A DNA stretch of 64,000 nt from Bacteroidetes bacterium UBA6221 (GCA_002421685.1 DISB01000018.1:197244-261243), one strand, 5' to 3'. Shown: positions 51,671-59,606, counted from the first letter of the stretch. A program made the numbers and translations. Notes: generated from the sequence alone by a model not told the origin.

Positions 51671-52318
51671 TCAGTACAGGTCCACCACGTTATTGCGAAT
51701 GGCGTATATCACCAGCCCTATCCGCGATTTTACTTTCAGCTTGTCAAAAAGCCTGTCGCGGTAGCCGTCCACCGTGCGTTCCGATACGCTTAAAGCATTG
51801 GCCATCTCCTTATACGTCATCTCGGTGCATACCATTTTCAGAAAATCTATCTCGAGCGTCGTCAGTTTCATTTCCTCTTTATCATGCACGCTGTTCAATA
51901 TATCATTCGTTATCAGGTCAGAATGATAAAAGCCATCCTCATATACTTTTTGTATGGCCTCTACCAACACATCGGGCTCGCTGTCCTTCAGCAGGTAGCC
52001 ATTCACCCCCGCACGCAGCATCTGTATTATGTTTGCCTCGTCGTCGTACATCGACAAGGCCAGCATCTTTATGTCTTTATAATGACGGCGGATATACCTG
52101 GCGGTATCATAACCGTTCATCACAGGCATATTGATATCAATAATGCATACTTTGGGCTTTATTTCCGCCCCGCTTATCATGTCCAGCAGTTCCTGCCCGT
52201 TGGCTGCGTCAAACAATATTTCGATATGCTTATATGGCCTAAGTATCGAAATAAGTCCGCGCCGGAACATAGTATGGTCGTCGGCGAGCGCTACTGTTAT
52301 TTTTTCAGCTTTACTCAT
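51671..52318 (-). CDS. NarL/FixJ-type response regulator (partner of kinase at 52.3-53.1 kb)
   Basis: 215 residues. Receiver: LADDHTMFRRGLISIL, D61 in CIIDINMPVMNGYDTAR, LALSMYDDEANI, lysine in GYLLKDSEPD. Output: LuxR helix-turn-helix (LTTLEIDFLKMVCTEMTYKEMANALSVSERTVDGYRDRLFDKLKVKSRIGLVIYAIRNNVVDLY). Its ATG overlaps the kinase stop by 4 nt (ATGA), so the two are translationally coupled. Confidence 0.94.
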   Translation of the reverse strand: MSKAEKITVALADDHTMFRRGLISILRPYKHIEILFDAANGQELLDMISGAEIKPKVCIIDINMPVMNGYDTARYIRRHYKDIKMLALSMYDDEANIIQMLRAGVNGYLLKDSEPDVLVEAIQKVYEDGFYHSDLITNDILNSVHDKEEMKLTTLEIDFLKMVCTEMTYKEMANALSVSERTVDGYRDRLFDKLKVKSRIGLVIYAIRNNVVDLY

Positions 52319-53103
52319 TGGTCAAGGCTGGGTATTGTCAATACTATCTTAGTTCCTTTATCCTTTTCTGAATTGATATCCACGGTACCTTTCAAAAGTT
52401 TTGTCCGTTCTTCTATATGCATCATACCTGTACCTCCGTTTTGCCTGGCCTGCATTTTGTCAAACCCCCTGCCGTTGTCCTCTATCGTTACCTGCAGTGC
52501 GCCGGGGGTATAATCCAGAGAAACCGATATGTTGCCGGGATTTCCGTGTTTCACTGCATTGGCCACACTTTCCTGTATAATGCGGAACAATAATAGTTCC
52601 CTGTCTTCACCCAGGTTACAGGCCTCACCCGATTGCGTAAATTTACATTTTATCCTGTGTGCGGCAACTATGCGGCCCAGGTCTTTTTCTATACTCTCGT
52701 TCAGGCCCTTGCGCAATACATAGCTCCCGTTCATTACATGGCTCATGCTGCGCACGTCGCGTATGGCATCGCGCATGGTTTCTGTTGCCTCTTTTGCCAG
52801 CGCCTGTTGCTCTTTGTCATCCGTGCCCGATGCCAGCAGATGCAGTTGCAGTTTCACCGCTCCCAGCACCTGGGCTATATTGTCGTGCAACTCGGCTGAA
52901 AGGTTTTTAAGCGTTTGTTCCTGCACCTCCAGCCGGCTCTGCATCAGTTGCGCGGCAAAGCGGTGTTCCGTTTCTTGTTGTTCAATGTGGTGGCGATATT
53001 GTTTTTTCTTTCGCAGGGAGACGTACAATAATATAAGCACCGCAATAAGTATGAGCAGCAATGTGCCGGATACCAGCACTAATATGATGGTTGCGTCGCT
53101 CAA
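52315..53103 (-). CDS. Sensorless NarL-type histidine kinase
   Basis: 262 residues. One membrane helix (6-29) with almost no extracytoplasmic part, coiled coil, then HisKA_3 motif ELHDNIAQVLGAVKLQL with H73. Catalytic: ESVANAVKHGNPGNISVSL, EDNGRGFDK and GGTGMMHIEERTKLLKGT. The linker and the H-box (QSRLEVQEQTLKNLSAELHDN) closely match the kinase at 44.7 kb, so the two are paralogues. The gene is preceded by a separate secreted TPR gene and followed by its regulator. Confidence 0.92.
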   Translation of the reverse strand: MSDATIILVLVSGTLLLILIAVLILLYVSLRKKKQYRHHIEQQETEHRFAAQLMQSRLEVQEQTLKNLSAELHDNIAQVLGAVKLQLHLLASGTDDKEQQALAKEATETMRDAIRDVRSMSHVMNGSYVLRKGLNESIEKDLGRIVAAHRIKCKFTQSGEACNLGEDRELLLFRIIQESVANAVKHGNPGNISVSLDYTPGALQVTIEDNGRGFDKMQARQNGGTGMMHIEERTKLLKGTVDINSEKDKGTKIVLTIPSLDQ

Positions 53104-53202
53104 TACAGCTTGTTTTCTATGTAAAATAAGAATATCAGGGCAAATCCGGAACAGGGCAGTATTTTATTGTCGTTGAAGATAGACATTCGTTACAATAGGA
53201 TT

Positions 53203-54036
53203 TCACGGTTCTGGCCTGATACCATGTTGCAAGAGGCTATCTTTCAGATTTTTATACTGTGTGTCAAACAACCGTCTCCTCTCACGGTTATCCTGATGAT
53301 GGTAAAACGCCTGCGCATTGCTATAGAAGCTTAGCTTGTCACGAAAGTAAATGTTACCGGTCATCAGTAACTGTTCATTTTCTATTAATGTTTTTTCGGC
53401 CTCAGCCCATTGATTCGTAGAAGAACACAGTTCGTAATACTTGTTGTTAATATTGAATATCCTGCCGTAATTATTGTTTTTTTGCCAGTACTCCTTTGCC
53501 CTGTCTAAATAGTGTTGTGCTGAGTCGGGTTGTTTTTCGCTGATAAAAACAAGAGCCATATCGTAGTAACTTACGGCTACCCCTGGCTCAAAATTCTTTT
53601 GCCTGAAATAAGCTATGGCCGTATGGATATCTTCTTTTGCAGATTTGTACATACCCATCCTGCCTTTCAACGCACCTATGTATTTGAGCATGTTCCCCAG
53701 CTCGAGGGTATCACGCAGCGTATAATGGATAGGCAGGCTTTTCTTTGCATACGCCAGGGCCTGGAGATCGTTGTGCAATAGCTCATCGTACGCAAACGCA
53801 ATGCTGTGCAGGCATATGGCGATGTCTCTGTCGTTCAGGCTACGTTTGTAAAGCTCTATTGCCGAAAGGAAGTTGCTGATGCATTTTTCAGCATCACCTT
53901 TTACGAAATATTCGTTGGCTGCTTTATGGTATTTTTTTGCAATTACATTTATACTGTCCGATTCTTTGGTTTGCCCAGCCGCTACGAGGCTACAGAACCC
54001 TGAATACATTAGTAGACAAATTGCTGGAATATGCAT
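53203..54036 (-). CDS. Secreted TPR protein upstream of the sensorless kinase
   Basis: 277 residues with a signal peptide (MHIPAICLLMYSGFCSLVAAG). Helical repeats with TPR spacing: YHKAANEYFVKGDAEKCISNFLSAIELYKRSLNDRDIAICLHSIAFAYDEL, LGNMLKYIGALKGRMGMYKSAKEDIHTAIAYFRQ, VSYYDMALVFISEKQPDSAQHYLDRAKEYW. In many Bacteroidota kinases such a TPR region is fused in front of a membrane helix and HisKA_3 kinase. Here the TPR part ends at about 100 nt before the kinase ATG, so the parts are in separate proteins of the same strand and probably the same operon. Confidence 0.8.
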   Translation of the reverse strand: MHIPAICLLMYSGFCSLVAAGQTKESDSINVIAKKYHKAANEYFVKGDAEKCISNFLSAIELYKRSLNDRDIAICLHSIAFAYDELLHNDLQALAYAKKSLPIHYTLRDTLELGNMLKYIGALKGRMGMYKSAKEDIHTAIAYFRQKNFEPGVAVSYYDMALVFISEKQPDSAQHYLDRAKEYWQKNNNYGRIFNINNKYYELCSSTNQWAEAEKTLIENEQLLMTGNIYFRDKLSFYSNAQAFYHHQDNRERRRLFDTQYKNLKDSLLQHGIRPEP

Positions 54037-54100
54037 AACAACTTTTCAGCAAAGTAACGATTTATCTCCAGCCTGGTGATATTGCAGGACTTGCCACAAA

Positions 54101-54135
54101 CAAAAACGCCCTGCATCAGCAGGGCGTTTTGTTTT
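54101..54135. terminator. Terminator after pnp
   Basis: Stem AAAACGCCCTGC (54103-54114) / GCAGGGCGTTTT (54119-54130), loop ATCA, with A and T flanks; 15 nt beyond the pnp stop on the minus strand. Confidence 0.92.
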
Positions 54136-54149
54136 ATCATTTCTATAGC

Positions 54150-56516
54150 TTACAAGGCCAGGTCAGCATCGCTGCTGTCATCTTGCCTGGGCGCTTCGGC
54201 CTGTTGTGGCCTTTCACCGCCTTCGCCCTGCGGTTGCGGACGGTCACGACGCTCACCGCGGTTATCCCTGCGGTCGCCTCCGCCTCTCCTGTCGCCACGG
54301 TCTCCACCGCCACGACGGTCTCCGCGGTCTCCACCACCACGGCGGTCTCCACGGTCGCCCCTGTCGCTGCGCTCGCGCTGCTCAGGTTCTACGTAGCCTT
54401 CAGGCTTTGGCATCAGTGCCTTGCGGCTCAGGCGCAGTTTGCCCGACTTGGGGTCTGTGCCTATCAGTTTTATCTTCACTGTATCGCCCTCTTTCAGTAC
54501 GCCTTCCAGCGTGTCAAGGCGTTTCCAGCTCACTTCAGATATATGCAGGAGGCCTTCTTTGCCCGGCATGAACTCTATGAATGCACCGAAAGGAACGATT
54601 GATTTCACCTTGCCTTCGTAAGTTTCACCTACTTCGGGAACGGCTACTATACCTTTTATCCAGCTCAGCGCCTTATCTATCTTCGCTTTATCGGCAGCAA
54701 AGATTTTCACCTCGCCACGGTCGTTCACTTCTTCTATTGATATAGTGGTGCCTGTTTCGCGCTGTATCTCCTGTATGATCTTTCCGCCCGGTCCTATTAC
54801 AGCCCCTATAAATTCGCGGTCGATGTTCAGTTGTACCACGCGTGGCGCATGTGGTTTCAGGTCGGCGCGGGGTTCAGGCATTACCTGGTACATAGCGTCC
54901 AGTATATGCAGGCGGCCGCGGCGTGCCTGTGCCAGCGCTTCGCGCATCACATCCATACTCAGCCCGTCCACTTTTATATCCATTTGTATACCGCAGATGC
55001 CATCGCGTGTGCCGGTTACTTTAAAGTCCATATCGCCCAGGTGGTCTTCGTCGCCCAGTATGTCGGTAAGTATGGCGTATTTGCTTGCATCCGATATCAT
55101 ACCCATGGCCACGCCGCTCACATGTTTGGGGAAAGGTACACCGGCATCCATCAGCGCCAGCGAACCGGCGCATACTGTTGCCATTGATGATGAACCGTTC
55201 GACTCCAGTATGTCCGACACGATACGCACCGTGTAGGGGAACCCTTCATTGTCGGGCATCATCTGCGCCAGCGAACGCTTGGCCAGGTTACCATGCCCCA
55301 CCTCGCGACGGCCGGGACCGCGCATAGGTTTCGTTTCGCCAGTAGAGAACGGCGGGAAGTTATAGTGCAGTATGAATTTTATATAGTCGGATGTGGCGGC
55401 GGTTTCTACCAGCAGTTCGTCCTCGCTGGTGCCCAATGTCACTGTCGTCAGCGATTGGGTTTCACCACGGGTAAACAATGCTGAGCCGTGCGGGGAAGGC
55501 AGCACGTCGGTTTCGATGGTAAGCGGGCGCACCTCTTCCAGTCCGCGGCCGTCCAGCCTCCTGCGTGTGTCCAGCACCATATTGCGTATCAGCTTCTTCT
55601 CCAGGTCGTGGAAGTACTGGCCTACCAATGGTTTGTCTTCATCTGTCAGCTCGCCTTCTGTCAGCGTAGCTTCAAAGTCGGCACGTATTTGTTTGAAGGC
55701 GTCGCTGCGCACCTGTTTCGACGAACCCGCCGTGGCTACTTCCAGTATCCTGGCCGATGCAAAATCGCTGATGCGTTTCTCCAGCGCCTCGTTCTTATAT
55801 ACTTCGGGTATGGCCCTTTTGCCGGCTACGCCTTTTTTATCGCGCAGCTCCAGTTGGGCTTTTATCTGCACCTGTATGGCTTCGTGTGCCAGTTCCAGCG
55901 CCTTTACTATATCTTCTTCCTGGCACTCTTTCGATTCGCCCTCCACCATCATGATGTTCTTTTCGGTAGCGGCTATGATGAAGTCCATATCGGCATCCTT
56001 CAGTTGCGTGCGGTAGGGGTTCACTACATACTGCCCGTTCACGCGGCTGATGCGCACTTCTGAGATAACTTCCTGTATAGGCACGTCAGACACGGCCAGT
56101 GCGGCCGATGCGGCCAGGCAGGCCAGCGAGTCGGGCATCACCTCGGGGTCAGAAGATATAAGTGTCACCAGTACCTGCACCTCGCAGTAATAATCGTCGG
56201 GGAACAGGGGGCGCAGTGCGCGGTCTATCAGGCGCGATACCAATATCTCGCTGTCGCTGATACGGCCTTCCCTTTTAAAGAAAGAGCCGGGTATGCGGCC
56301 GGCTGATGCGAATTTTTCCTGGTAATCTACTGTCAGCGGGAAAAAAGACTGTCCCGGCTTGGGTTCTTTGGCGGCTACAACGGTAGCCAGTATCATACAG
56401 TTGCCCTGGCGCACTACAACGGCGCCGTCGGCCTGGCGCGCCATACGCCCGGTCTCTATGCTTACCTCGCGTCCGTCGCCCAGCATAAAGGACACGGAAA
56501 TAGGTGTTGGAATCAT
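54150..56516 (-). CDS. pnp: Polyribonucleotide nucleotidyltransferase with Arg/Gly/Asp-repeat tail
   Basis: 3'-5' phosphorolytic exoribonuclease of RNA turnover. Start set at ATG 56516 (MIPTPISVSFMLGDGREVSIETG); the frame's earlier start adds 13 residues not typical of the family. 788 residues: two RNase PH domains (first TGRMARQADGAVVVRQGNCMILATVV; second LDGRGLEEVRPLTIETDVLP and ILGDEDHLGDMDFKVTGT), KH domain (REFIGAVIGPGGKIIQEIQRETG) and S1 domain (TYEGKVKSIVPFGAFIEFMPGKEGLLHISEV). The C terminus carries three 9-residue repeats DRGDRRGGG (encoded at 54276-54356) and a Pro/Gln tail. It follows rpsO with a terminator hairpin between. Confidence 0.96.
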   Translation of the reverse strand: MIPTPISVSFMLGDGREVSIETGRMARQADGAVVVRQGNCMILATVVAAKEPKPGQSFFPLTVDYQEKFASAGRIPGSFFKREGRISDSEILVSRLIDRALRPLFPDDYYCEVQVLVTLISSDPEVMPDSLACLAASAALAVSDVPIQEVISEVRISRVNGQYVVNPYRTQLKDADMDFIIAATEKNIMMVEGESKECQEEDIVKALELAHEAIQVQIKAQLELRDKKGVAGKRAIPEVYKNEALEKRISDFASARILEVATAGSSKQVRSDAFKQIRADFEATLTEGELTDEDKPLVGQYFHDLEKKLIRNMVLDTRRRLDGRGLEEVRPLTIETDVLPSPHGSALFTRGETQSLTTVTLGTSEDELLVETAATSDYIKFILHYNFPPFSTGETKPMRGPGRREVGHGNLAKRSLAQMMPDNEGFPYTVRIVSDILESNGSSSMATVCAGSLALMDAGVPFPKHVSGVAMGMISDASKYAILTDILGDEDHLGDMDFKVTGTRDGICGIQMDIKVDGLSMDVMREALAQARRGRLHILDAMYQVMPEPRADLKPHAPRVVQLNIDREFIGAVIGPGGKIIQEIQRETGTTISIEEVNDRGEVKIFAADKAKIDKALSWIKGIVAVPEVGETYEGKVKSIVPFGAFIEFMPGKEGLLHISEVSWKRLDTLEGVLKEGDTVKIKLIGTDPKSGKLRLSRKALMPKPEGYVEPEQRERSDRGDRGDRRGGGDRGDRRGGGDRGDRRGGGDRRDNRGERRDRPQPQGEGGERPQQAEAPRQDDSSDADLAL
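54276..54356 (-). repeat. Three tandem 27-bp repeats encoding DRGDRRGGG in the pnp tail
   Basis: Three copies of a 9-codon unit, in frame and nearly identical at DNA level. Confidence 0.85.
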
Positions 56517-56545
56517 AAAATATTTTTTAATGTGTTCAGAAAAAA

Positions 56546-56573
56546 CTATTCCCAACCAATCAGTTGGGAATAG
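56546..56573 (-). terminator. Hairpin between rpsO and pnp
   Basis: Perfect 11-bp stem (56546-56556 / 56563-56573) with a 6-nt loop, followed on the minus strand by a T run. It lies 13 nt after the rpsO stop and 30 nt before the pnp ATG, so it could cut off part of the rpsO transcription before pnp, or be a processing site. Confidence 0.85.
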
Positions 56574-56585
56574 TAATGATAATAA

Positions 56586-56858
56586 TTATTTGCGGATACC
56601 CAGTTTCTCTATCAGCGCGCGGTAACCGTCCAGGTTGGTGCGGCTCAGGTATTGCAGCAGCCTCTTGCGCTGGCCTACCATCTTCATCAGCCCGCGGTGG
56701 GTAGAAAAGTCTTTTTTATTCTGCTTCAGGTGGTCTGAAATAGAATTGATACGCTCTGTGAGCAATGCGATTTGGCCCTCTACCGACCCGGTGTTGGTTT
56801 CGCTGCCACCGTAAGTTTTAAAGATATTAGCCTTCTTTTCAGCTGTTAAATACGACAT
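56586..56858 (-). CDS. rpsO: 30S ribosomal protein S15
   Basis: Binds the 16S rRNA three-way junction in the platform. 90 residues with TGSVEGQIALLTERINSISDHLK, the HLKQNKKDFSTHRGLMKMVGQRKRLLQYL core and final LIEKLGIRK. Arranged as rpsO-pnp, like in many bacteria. A TATCTTTG -7 candidate lies 41 nt before its ATG. Confidence 0.97.
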   Translation of the reverse strand: MSYLTAEKKANIFKTYGGSETNTGSVEGQIALLTERINSISDHLKQNKKDFSTHRGLMKMVGQRKRLLQYLSRTNLDGYRALIEKLGIRK

Positions 56859-56898
56859 CTACATCAAAATTTTAATATAACTACAGTTTTTCAGCTTG

Positions 56899-56906
56899 CA
56901 AAGATA
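56899..56906 (-). promoter_or_regulatory. Candidate -7 element of rpsO-pnp
   Basis: TATCTTTG on the minus strand matches TAnnTTTG; about 40 nt before the rpsO start. No clear -33 box. Confidence 0.5.
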
Positions 56907-57028
56907 GGGAAATCCTTTAATAAAAAGTTTCAGGCTAAAATATTTTCAGGGGGTATCAGGTCTTTTCCCTTTTCTTCCCCTCCACGGGAGGGCTGCGCGA
57001 GGGTCGTGTGCGGATGTGGTGCTGTGTC

Positions 57029-57039
57029 CGCCTTAGGCG
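57029..57039. repeat. Short palindrome upstream of the transposase gene
   Basis: CGCC TTA GGCG, within a GC-rich stretch; possible REP-like element. Confidence 0.4.
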
Positions 57040-57074
57040 TGATGGGTAAATACTCGCATAGGACTTTTCATTCC

Positions 57075-57104
57075 CGGGCGTGTCTCCTGCAAGGGACTCG
57101 CCCG
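57075..57104. repeat. REP-like hairpin on the left side of the transposase gene
   Basis: Imperfect stem between 57075-57086 and 57093-57104 with a CTGCAA loop, followed directly by the left inverted repeat. Confidence 0.55.
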
Positions 57105-57115
57105 TCTCGCGCCGG
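57105..57115 (+). repeat. Left inverted repeat flanking the REP-associated transposase
   Basis: TCTCGCGCCGG; exact inverted copy at 57777-57787. 30 nt upstream of the transposase ATG. Confidence 0.6.
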
Positions 57116-57144
57116 ATTAATATCGCTGACAGTTATATTTGCTT

Positions 57145-57723
57145 ATGCCGGTACGCAAGCCTTGTCTGAAAGAAAGCGGTATCTACTTCATTACATTCAC
57201 CAATTATCGTTGGCTGCCATTAATACAGCTCACAAATGGTTACGAACTTGTGTACAAATGGTTTGATATACTGACAAAGAAAGGCCATGCAATAACAGGT
57301 TATGTTGTCATGCCCAATCACGTGCATGCACTGGTATGTTTTAATAAACCACAACAAACCCTGGATACGATAATCGGAAACAGCAAACGTTTTATGGCAT
57401 ATGAAATAGTGCAACGCCTGCGAGATACAGGCAATATAGACATGCTGGAGGTTCTATCCGCGGGTGTTGAACCAAAAGATAAAAGCAGGGGAAAACTGCA
57501 TGAGGTATTCCGGCCATCTTTTGATATAAAAGAATGCCGCACGATTGCCTTTATTAATCAAAAACTTGAATACATACACAACAATCCATTAACAGGAAAA
57601 TGGGCGCTGGCAAAGGACCCTGTCAGCTATCCACATAGCTCTGCCAGGTATTATGAAACCGGCGTACAAGGCATATACCCGGTTACGAACTTTATAGATA
57701 TATTTGATAAGGATTGGGAATAA
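57145..57723 (+). CDS. REP-associated tyrosine transposase (RAYT, Y1 HUH family)
   Basis: 192 residues from ATG 57145 (MPVRKPCLKESGIYFITFTNY). HUH-type single-strand nuclease related to IS200/IS605 TnpA: the HUH pair H59, H61 in VMPNHVHALV and the catalytic tyrosine Y143 in QKLEYIHNNPLTGKWA, which is typical of RAYT proteins. Full length, no frameshift. It is flanked by an inverted repeat and hairpins. RAYTs mobilise or multiply short palindromes rather than themselves. Confidence 0.88.
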   Translation: MPVRKPCLKESGIYFITFTNYRWLPLIQLTNGYELVYKWFDILTKKGHAITGYVVMPNHVHALVCFNKPQQTLDTIIGNSKRFMAYEIVQRLRDTGNIDMLEVLSAGVEPKDKSRGKLHEVFRPSFDIKECRTIAFINQKLEYIHNNPLTGKWALAKDPVSYPHSSARYYETGVQGIYPVTNFIDIFDKDWE

Positions 57724-57776
57724 GGTTCAGCCGCTTTCACCCTTGGTTGCGCTATTTTACATGTTGCGGATGACAC

Positions 57777-57787
57777 CCGGCGCGAGA
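57777..57787 (-). repeat. Right inverted repeat flanking the REP-associated transposase
   Basis: CCGGCGCGAGA, exact inverted copy of 57105-57115, 53 nt after the transposase stop. Confidence 0.6.
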
Positions 57788-57832
57788 TTAAACTTTTACC
57801 ATAGGCGGACAGAAAGACTTGCCGCTTGGCTT

Positions 57833-57857
57833 GGCACAAGTCGAGAGGGCTTGTGCC
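57833..57857. repeat. Hairpin on the right side of the transposase gene
   Basis: Perfect 8-bp stem GGCACAAG / CTTGTGCC with a 9-nt loop TCGAGAGGG; loop and GTCTC/GAGAG content recall the left hairpin. No T run, so not a terminator. Confidence 0.55.
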
Positions 57858-57914
57858 AGATGGGGCTGATAATCATAGCAAAAAATCAAACTATGACATT
57901 ACTGACAAATATGA

Positions 57915-57941
57915 GGGCTGATAATTCAGCCCTTTCTTTTT
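57915..57941 (+). terminator. Terminator before the AT-rich orphan genes
   Basis: Stem GGGCTGA / TCAGCCC with a TAAT loop, followed by TTTCTTTTT. Confidence 0.8.
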
Positions 57942-57966
57942 ATATTGTATATAAATTTAATTGCCG

Positions 57967-58311
57967 ATGAAACAAATAAATAAACTATGGCCATTTATTG
58001 CACCTGTTATTGGAGGCTTGTTTAATATTTTGGATTTACTTCTTCCCGATAGCATGATTCAAAATCAAGAGGTAAGAGAAACACTTAGTCACTTATTTTG
58101 GCTTGGGAATGTTTGTTGGTATTTGGGCATACCGATAACAGTTATATACCTTATAATCAAAGTAAATACCTTGCAAAAACAATCCGACGAAACAACTGAA
58201 GATATTACAAAGACAATCAAGGGGCACGATGAATGGGCTACCAAAGAAATCCGCAGACTAAATGATGAATTAGGGAAATGTGTAAAAACTTTTACCCTTG
58301 GTCAGAAATAA
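57967..58311 (+). CDS. Small membrane protein of unknown function (AT-rich island)
   Basis: 114 residues from ATG 57967 (MKQINKLWPFIAPVIGGLFNILDLLL). Two membrane helices (about 7-27 and 44-64) and a C-terminal charged, probably coiled-coil cytoplasmic part (LQKQSDETTEDITKTIKGHDEWATKEIRRLNDELGKC). Not a recognised family. Its base composition is clearly richer in A and T than the surrounding core genes, pointing to transfer. The next gene follows after 61 nt on the same strand. Confidence 0.6.
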   Translation: MKQINKLWPFIAPVIGGLFNILDLLLPDSMIQNQEVRETLSHLFWLGNVCWYLGIPITVIYLIIKVNTLQKQSDETTEDITKTIKGHDEWATKEIRRLNDELGKCVKTFTLGQK

Positions 58312-58372
58312 ATTCAAACTGAGACACTACCCATTGTAAAGAAGCATTCAATCTGTCGCAAATTTATTATAC

Positions 58373-59059
58373 ATGAAACTCTTACTATCGCAAAAAAACA
58401 AGTTGTATGAGGCAATACTAGAAGAGGGGCTATCAACTTCTGATTTTAATTATATAGAGGGAAAACCTGCAAACTCTAAAGAAGATGTTATAAATATTTT
58501 TTATAGCCCATATAAGGAGTATGTTTTTATCATTCAAGATTATCATTCGAAATTGACAGGTGAAAATATGTATTTGATGACCACTACACCAGGCACTCAG
58601 AGGTTCAGTGAATCAGATTATTGCTCTAATTGGTGGGATCTTATAATGCAATTTAAAATATGGTTGCGAAATATTCATCGAGAAACACAACAACGAGATA
58701 GATGGATTGAACTGGAAGAAATGAATAGTATTTTCAGTTCACCTTCGCCAGATGAAAGTAATGAGAGCTTCTTTAGCGACGAACAATACAGATTGTTGGA
58801 AATGAAAATTAATGAACTGAAAGCTGCGCTTCCTCAGCTCTCCCTAACCGCAAATCAACTATTAGATCTAGAAAAGAAGCTTGACATATTACTTGAAAAA
58901 AGTAAAACAAATACTAAAATTGATTGGTATAACTTATTTATTGGTTACATATTAACCTTTGCACTTGACCATGCGTTAGAGGGTTCAACTGTACATGAAT
59001 TATGGCAACTTGTCAAAATGGTATTTAGTGGCATTATATTACTAGCAACAAATCAATAG
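58373..59059 (+). CDS. Orphan protein of unknown function (AT-rich island)
   Basis: 228 residues. Not recognised. The N-terminal half (about 1-110) is a mixed alpha/beta region (NYIEGKPANSKEDVINIFYSPYKEYVFIIQDYHSK; SDYCSNWWDLIMQFKIWLRNIHRE); the central part is a helical coiled coil (SDEQYRLLEMKINELKAALPQLSLTANQLLDLEKKLDILLEKSK), followed by TKIDWYNLFIGYILTFALDHALEGS and a final hydrophobic helix. The layout, variable N-terminal domain plus a coiled coil and a DWxNxxIG hydrophobic end, recalls uncharacterised accessory proteins found in islands. Could be a membrane-associated effector; unproven. Confidence 0.6.
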   Translation: MKLLLSQKNKLYEAILEEGLSTSDFNYIEGKPANSKEDVINIFYSPYKEYVFIIQDYHSKLTGENMYLMTTTPGTQRFSESDYCSNWWDLIMQFKIWLRNIHRETQQRDRWIELEEMNSIFSSPSPDESNESFFSDEQYRLLEMKINELKAALPQLSLTANQLLDLEKKLDILLEKSKTNTKIDWYNLFIGYILTFALDHALEGSTVHELWQLVKMVFSGIILLATNQ

Positions 59060-59286
59060 CGTTCCCCATCTCCATGTGGTCGGTGTTGTCACCGTATCAC
59101 CAGCCTGTGCTATAGCTATTTTTATTTTGTATTAACAGTAAAATTAAGTATTTTTGTATTGAATAATATTATCGGTTTCACCCGCCCGGTAGGCGACGTT
59201 CTTTGACATACCGTAAGGTCACGCATACACATCAGTTTCATTCGCACAATTCTGCCCTGCGAGAAATAGAAGACTTGAAATACCGG

Positions 59287-59353
59287 AAATTAGTCCTCCC
59301 CGCGCAAGAAAAAAATCAAACACTCCCAAAAACGATACAAAACGATACTAAAT
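59287..59353 (+). repeat. 67-bp direct repeat, copy 1
   Basis: Nearly identical to 59404-59471; differs by one C/A change near base 12 and one extra A in copy 2. Ends with CGATACTAAAT. Confidence 0.85.
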
Positions 59354-59359
59354 AGCCTG

Positions 59360-59376
59360 CCCCGCCAGCGGCGGGG
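59360..59376. repeat. REP-like palindrome between the 67-bp repeats
   Basis: CCCCGCC AGC GGCGGGG, perfect 7-bp stem with a 3-nt loop, no T run after it. Confidence 0.6.
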
Positions 59377-59403
59377 ATACAAAATGACATACGAAACACT
59401 AAA

Positions 59404-59471
59404 AAATTAGTCCTACCCGCGCAAGAAAAAAATCAAACACTCCCAAAAAACGATACAAAACGATACTAAAT
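59404..59471 (+). repeat. 67-bp direct repeat, copy 2 (68 bp)
   Basis: Second copy, 117 bp after the first, with one extra A in the A-run. Confidence 0.85.
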
Positions 59472-59598
59472 GATACAAAACACCCGGGAATTAGCCTTCC
59501 CCTGCATTTATCCTGCCATCGGCAGGAGTTCGGGGGAAAACCAGACAAATAAAATTTCATCAGCATATCAGCTAATTAGCTAATCATCAAATTGACCT

Positions 59599-59606
59599 TA
59601 CCTTTG
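59599..59606 (+). promoter_or_regulatory. Candidate -7 element of mutL
   Basis: TACCTTTG matches TAnnTTTG; a transcript starting about 7 nt downstream would have a leader of about 15 nt before GTG 59628. Confidence 0.5.

Noticed and set aside
57134..57141. TATATTTG upstream of the transposase gene
   Set aside because: It matches the -7 consensus but would start transcription at or after the ATG, so it is unlikely to serve this gene unless the mRNA is leaderless.
59287..59471. CRISPR array
   Set aside because: Only two copies of a 67-bp unit, no spacers of uniform length, no cas genes.
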